From NCBI GenBank assembly GCA_900550135.1, contig URQO01000010.1, forward strand, positions 1 to 44,263: 44,263 nucleotides of DNA, read 5' to 3'. The notes under the pieces are model-generated. The model had not been told where the DNA came from. It did not search any database and saw only the letters and a list, made by a program, of their open reading frames with translations. Below, in pieces: positions 40,842 through 44,263 of this stretch. The translations under genes were made by a program, and so were the position numbers. The stretch is from an uncultured Eubacterium sp. GTDB taxonomy: Bacteria > Bacillota > Clostridia > Lachnospirales > Lachnospiraceae. Position 1 is the first letter of the stretch, and every line of letters begins with the position of its first letter.

Positions 40842-42173
40842 ATGGAATACACTAAGCAGAAAATTTTAAATATTGCAGAAACAGAAGATGTAGAATTTAT
40901 CAGACTTCAGTTTACTGATTTGTTTGGCACATTGAAGAATGTTGCCATTACAAAAAGTCAGTTGGCAAAAGCTCTTGATAATAAGATAATGTTTGATGGT
41001 TCATCAATCGAAGGCTTTGCCAGAATTGAAGAGTCTGACATGTATTTATATCCTGATTATAATACATTTGAAATATTACCTTTTAGACCTCATCAGGGCA
41101 AGGTGGCAAGAATGATTTGTGACGTTTACAAGCCTGATGGTACACAGCTTGAAAATGACCCAAGATACATTTTGAAAAAGGTTATTAAAGAAGCAGACGA
41201 TATGGGATACAAGTTTAACGTAGGACCTGAATGTGAGTTCTTCTTATTCCATATTGATGACAATGGAAACCCTACAACAATCAGTCATGAAAATGCCAGC
41301 TATTTTGATTTAGGCCCAACAGATCTTGGTGAAAATGCACGTCGTGACATGGTACTTAACTTAGAAGAAATGGGATTTGAAGTAGAAGCATCCCATCATG
41401 AGGTAGCGCCGGCACAGCATGAGATTGATTTTAAGTATGGCGAAGCATTAGAGACAGCAGATAGAATTATGACATACAAGCTTACAGTAAAGACTATTGC
41501 AAAGAGACATGGACTTTATGCATCATTTATGCCAAAGCCAAAGTATGGTATGTGTGGTTCAGGTATGCATATCAATATGTCATTATGGGATAAAGAAGGC
41601 AACAACATTTTTGCAAATGCAGATGACAAAAATGGATTAAGCAAAGAAGCTTACAGTTTTATTGCAGGTCTTATGGAACATATGACAGCTATGACAGCTA
41701 TTACAAACCCAATAGTAAACTCATACAAGAGACTTGTTCCGGGATATGAAGCACCTACATATATTGCCTGGTCAGCTACAAACAGAAGCCCACTTATCAG
41801 AGTACCGGCTTCAAGAGGCACAGGTACAAGAGTAGAGCTTAGATGTCCTGACTGTGCATGCAACCCATATCTTGCCATTGCAGTATGTCTTGCAGCAGGT
41901 CTAGATGGAATTAAGAGAGGACTTACTCCAAAAGAAAGTGTTCAAAAAGATATATTTACTATGACAGATTCAGAAAGAGAAGATGCCGGTATTACAAATC
42001 TTCCAAAGAATCTTTATGAAGCAGTAAGACATATGAGAAAGTCAACATTTATGAAAGAAGTTCTTGGCGAAGAGGTATTTACAAAATACGTCAATGCAAA
42101 AGAAGAAGAGTGGATGGAATACACATCACAGGTTACCGACTGGGAGATAAACAGATATTTAGACCGCATTTAG
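40842..42173 (+). CDS. glnA: Glutamine synthetase, type I
   Basis: 443 residues, the GSI-alpha length, from ATG 40842 behind GGAAGGAG. Conserved blocks: FDGSSIEGFARIEESDM, GPECEFFLF (metal site), KPKYGMCGSGMHINMS, and NRSPLIRVPASRGTGTRVE (substrate and ATP). It converts glutamate, ammonia and ATP to glutamine in the cytoplasm. The gene is followed 14 bp later by an ANTAR regulator, which suggests RNA-level control of nitrogen genes. Confidence 0.96.
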   Translation: MEYTKQKILNIAETEDVEFIRLQFTDLFGTLKNVAITKSQLAKALDNKIMFDGSSIEGFARIEESDMYLYPDYNTFEILPFRPHQGKVARMICDVYKPDGTQLENDPRYILKKVIKEADDMGYKFNVGPECEFFLFHIDDNGNPTTISHENASYFDLGPTDLGENARRDMVLNLEEMGFEVEASHHEVAPAQHEIDFKYGEALETADRIMTYKLTVKTIAKRHGLYASFMPKPKYGMCGSGMHINMSLWDKEGNNIFANADDKNGLSKEAYSFIAGLMEHMTAMTAITNPIVNSYKRLVPGYEAPTYIAWSATNRSPLIRVPASRGTGTRVELRCPDCACNPYLAIAVCLAAGLDGIKRGLTPKESVQKDIFTMTDSEREDAGITNLPKNLYEAVRHMRKSTFMKEVLGEEVFTKYVNAKEEEWMEYTSQVTDWEINRYLDRI

Positions 42174-42187
42174 TGTAGGAGGCAAAG

Positions 42188-42736
42188 TTGGCAGGAATTA
42201 TAGTAGTGTTTCCTAAAATTGATGACAGCAAAGCTATTCGAAACTTACTTGTACACAACGGTTATGATAATGTATTTCATTGTAGTACAGGTTCCAAGGC
42301 AATCACTTTGGCTGACAGTTTAGGAGAAGGTGTAATAATCAGCGGGTTTAGGATGCCGGATATGCCTTATACAGATATTCTGGAATATGTTGATGGACGT
42401 TTTGAGATGCTTTTAGTGGCATCCAGACAAAAACTTCTAGAAGATGAAACCGGAGTAGCAATGCTTGAGATGCCCATAAAGGTTAGAGATTTTTTGAATT
42501 CAGTAGAAATGATGCAGAACAATATTTTTGCAAAGTTTAGACGAAAGAAAAAGTCACCCCCTAAAAGAACCGAGGAGGAACAGAGCATTGTAGATGAGGC
42601 AAAGGCAGTTTTGATGGAGAAAAACGGTATGTCAGAAAATGAAGCTCACAGATATGTTCAAAAAACTGCCATGGACAGTGGCAGAACTATGGTAGAAACA
42701 GCTGAGGAGATTCTAAAGATTATGTACAAAGAATAA
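42188..42736 (+). CDS. ANTAR-domain antitermination regulator with degenerate receiver
   Basis: 182 residues from TTG 42188, five bases after AGGAGG (42177-42182). Residues about 1-110 resemble a receiver, but the usual acidic pair is replaced (VVFPKIDD) and the phospho-acceptor site reads IISGFRMPDM, with no Asp at the expected place. The C-terminal ANTAR domain (about 130-180) is intact: EEQSIVDEAKAVLMEKNGMS, EAHRYVQKTAMDSGRTM, AEEILK. ANTAR proteins bind paired RNA hairpins and prevent termination. Its position after glnA points to nitrogen control, presumably triggered by a ligand or partner rather than phosphorylation. Confidence 0.9.
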   Translation: MAGIIVVFPKIDDSKAIRNLLVHNGYDNVFHCSTGSKAITLADSLGEGVIISGFRMPDMPYTDILEYVDGRFEMLLVASRQKLLEDETGVAMLEMPIKVRDFLNSVEMMQNNIFAKFRRKKKSPPKRTEEEQSIVDEAKAVLMEKNGMSENEAHRYVQKTAMDSGRTMVETAEEILKIMYKE

Positions 42737-42764
42737 ATTTATATTTTATAGGAGGACTGAAAAA

Positions 42765-43979
42765 ATGTACAAAATTAATGGAAATTATTTAAAGTTACCA
42801 GGAAGTTATTTGTTTTCAAACATTGCAAAAAAGGTGGCAGCATACAAGGAAGCCAATCCTGACAAAGATGTGATAAGTCTTGGAATTGGTGATGTTACAC
42901 AGCCACTTTGTCCTGCAGTTATTGAGGCAATGCACAAGGCAGTTGATGAAATGGCAAATGCAGAAACATTTCACGGCTATGCCCCGGACCTTGGTTATGA
43001 ATTTTTAAGAAGTGCAATCAGAGATAATGACTACAAGGCAAGAGGTGTTGATATTGCCCTTGATGAAATTTTTGTAAGTGATGGAGCAAAGTCAGACTCA
43101 GGAAATATTGGTGATATTTTCTCTATAGACAACAAGATTGCAGTATGTGATCCTGTATATCCTGTATATGTCGATACAAATGCCATGGCAGGAAGAACAG
43201 GTGATTACATCGCAGAGCAGGAAAGATGGAGCAATGTAATTTACATGCCATGTACAAAGGAAACAAATTTTGCCCCTGAATTACCAACAGAAACACCTGA
43301 TATTATTTATCTTTGTTTCCCAAACAATCCAACAGGTTCAACAATTACAAAAACTGAACTTCAAAAATGGGTTGATTATGCAAACAAGGTTAATGCAGTG
43401 ATTATATATGATGCAGCATATGAAGCATACATTTCAGAGGATGATGTTCCACATACAATCTATGAGTGTGATGGAGCAAAGACATGTGCAATTGAACTTA
43501 GAAGTTTTTCAAAGAATGCCGGATTTACAGGTACAAGACTTGGGTTTACTGTTATTCCAAAAGAACTTAAACAAAATGGTGTTACATTAAACTCTCTTTG
43601 GGCAAGAAGACATGGAACAAAATTCAATGGTGCTCCATACATTATCCAAAGAGCAGGCGAGGCAGTGTACTCAGAAGCAGGAAAGGCTCAGACAAAGGAG
43701 CAGGTTGCTTACTACATGAACAATGCCAAAGTTATTATGGATGGATTAAAGTCAGCAGGATTTTCTGTAAGCGGCGGTGTAAATGCACCATATGTATGGC
43801 TTGAAACACCTGATGGTATGTCATCATGGGATTTCTTTGATCACTTACTTACAAATGCAAATATTGTAGGTACACCAGGTTCAGGATTTGGACCAAGTGG
43901 TGAAGGATACTTTAGACTGACAGCTTTTGGAACATATGAAAATACATTAAAAGCAATTGAGAGAATAAAGAATTTATAA
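42765..43979 (+). CDS. dapL: LL-diaminopimelate aminotransferase
   Basis: 404 residues. NGNYLKLPGSYLFSNIAKKV, ISLGIGDVTQPL, ETFHGYAPDLGYEFLR, CFPNNPTGSTI and the PLP-binding lysine in RSFSKNAGFTGTRLGF identify DapL rather than a general aminotransferase. It converts tetrahydrodipicolinate directly to LL-diaminopimelate for lysine and peptidoglycan synthesis, bypassing the succinyl and acetyl routes. AGGAGG precedes ATG 42765. It lies 28 bp after the ANTAR gene and probably shares its transcript. Confidence 0.97.
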   Translation: MYKINGNYLKLPGSYLFSNIAKKVAAYKEANPDKDVISLGIGDVTQPLCPAVIEAMHKAVDEMANAETFHGYAPDLGYEFLRSAIRDNDYKARGVDIALDEIFVSDGAKSDSGNIGDIFSIDNKIAVCDPVYPVYVDTNAMAGRTGDYIAEQERWSNVIYMPCTKETNFAPELPTETPDIIYLCFPNNPTGSTITKTELQKWVDYANKVNAVIIYDAAYEAYISEDDVPHTIYECDGAKTCAIELRSFSKNAGFTGTRLGFTVIPKELKQNGVTLNSLWARRHGTKFNGAPYIIQRAGEAVYSEAGKAQTKEQVAYYMNNAKVIMDGLKSAGFSVSGGVNAPYVWLETPDGMSSWDFFDHLLTNANIVGTPGSGFGPSGEGYFRLTAFGTYENTLKAIERIKNL

Positions 43980-44016
43980 AATAAAAATATAATTTCATAA
44001 ATACAAATAACATGTT

Positions 44017-44057
44017 AAATAAACGCCCTTAATTCAAGCAAGGGCGTTTATTTTTTT
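44017..44057 (+). terminator. Intrinsic terminator after dapL
   Basis: AAATAAACGCCCTT (44017-44030) and AAGGGCGTTTATTT (44040-44053), followed by more T. It ends the glnA-ANTAR-dapL group. Confidence 0.93.
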
Positions 44058-44151
44058 GTGTAAAACAGGAAATAACAAGAGTTATAACACTAAATATCAT
44101 TATTATAAAGTTAAATAAACTGTTATATGTAGCAACCGGTAAAAATAAATA

Positions 44152-44180
44152 TTGACATAATCACACAAGATATGTATAAT
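44152..44180 (+). promoter_or_regulatory. Consensus promoter of the Rpn-like gene
   Basis: TTGACA (44152-44157), 17-bp spacer, TATAAT (44175-44180), perfect sigma-A consensus, 28 bp before the start codon. Confidence 0.9.
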
Positions 44181-44208
44181 AACACAAAATAACGTAAAGG
44201 AGAAAAGG

Positions 44209-44263
44209 ATGCCAGGGGTAAATAGAGAAAATAAAGACAGGGTTTTTAGAATGATATTTGGTT
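44209..44263 (+). CDS. Start of an Rpn/PD-(D/E)XK nuclease-transposase family gene (3'-truncated)
   Basis: Only 18 codons are visible: MPGVNRENKDRVFRMIFG. The NRExKDRxFRxIFG opening is typical of the Rpn family (recombination-promoting nuclease, also annotated as PD-(D/E)XK transposase), which is common in many copies in Lachnospiraceae. AAAGGAG precedes the ATG. The remainder lies outside the window. Confidence 0.7.
   Translation, partial: MPGVNRENKDRVFRMIFG

Overview
The window looks like a chromosomal segment of a low-GC anaerobic Firmicute, most likely a member of the Lachnospiraceae. The evidence is the strongly AT-rich coding sequence, [FeFe]-hydrogenase maturases HydE, HydG and HydF, LL-diaminopimelate aminotransferase (DapL), a FeoA-FeoB fusion, a T-box leader, and several secreted proteins that end in a lysine-rich fibronectin-III-like tail typical of that family. 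No tRNA, rRNA, CRISPR array or intact insertion sequence is visible. One Rpn-type nuclease/transposase gene begins at the right edge.

Region 1 (1-4.7 kb) holds secreted or surface proteins (a 5'-truncated lysine-rich-tail protein, a lipoprotein metallophosphoesterase, a BspA-like leucine-rich-repeat protein) and a YqeY protein. The 930-1479 gap is rich in inverted repeats. Region 2 (4.7-16.2 kb) is a phosphate locus: pstS-pstC-pstA-pstB-phoU, then a PhoB/PhoP-type regulator and a Na/Pi cotransporter with a PhoU tail. The two halves are separated by hydE-hydG-hydF. Direct repeats with an 11-bp period precede both pstS and the regulator and are probably Pho boxes. PstS is circularly permuted, with its usual C-terminal lobe first. 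A 205-bp palindromic, comparatively GC-rich element lies between hydG and hydF.

Region 3 (16.2-28.7 kb) concerns the cell envelope: a small membrane protein, a flavin reductase, a large CotH-type surface protein, an N-acetylmuramoyl-L-alanine amidase, a TcaA-like zinc-ribbon membrane protein, a response regulator/histidine kinase pair with an unknown third gene, a VanY-type D,D-carboxypeptidase with a structured leader, and a polysaccharide deacetylase on the minus strand.

Region 4 (28.8-44.3 kb) is mixed housekeeping: a MATE exporter, a DUF1653 protein, a patatin-like lipase, an HMA metal-binding protein, acylphosphatase, FeoAB, T-box-aspS, a HAD phosphatase, RNase H1, an L,D-transpeptidase, glnA followed by an ANTAR regulator, and dapL. 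The best mechanistic find is the aspS leader. Its specifier reads as an asparagine codon (AAC), and the enzyme carries the RDHGG motif of non-discriminating AspRS. Together these suggest that the enzyme also charges tRNA-Asn and is controlled by asparagine supply.

None of this was checked with a database or folding program. Gene calls rest on recognised motifs, and RNA structures were paired by eye.
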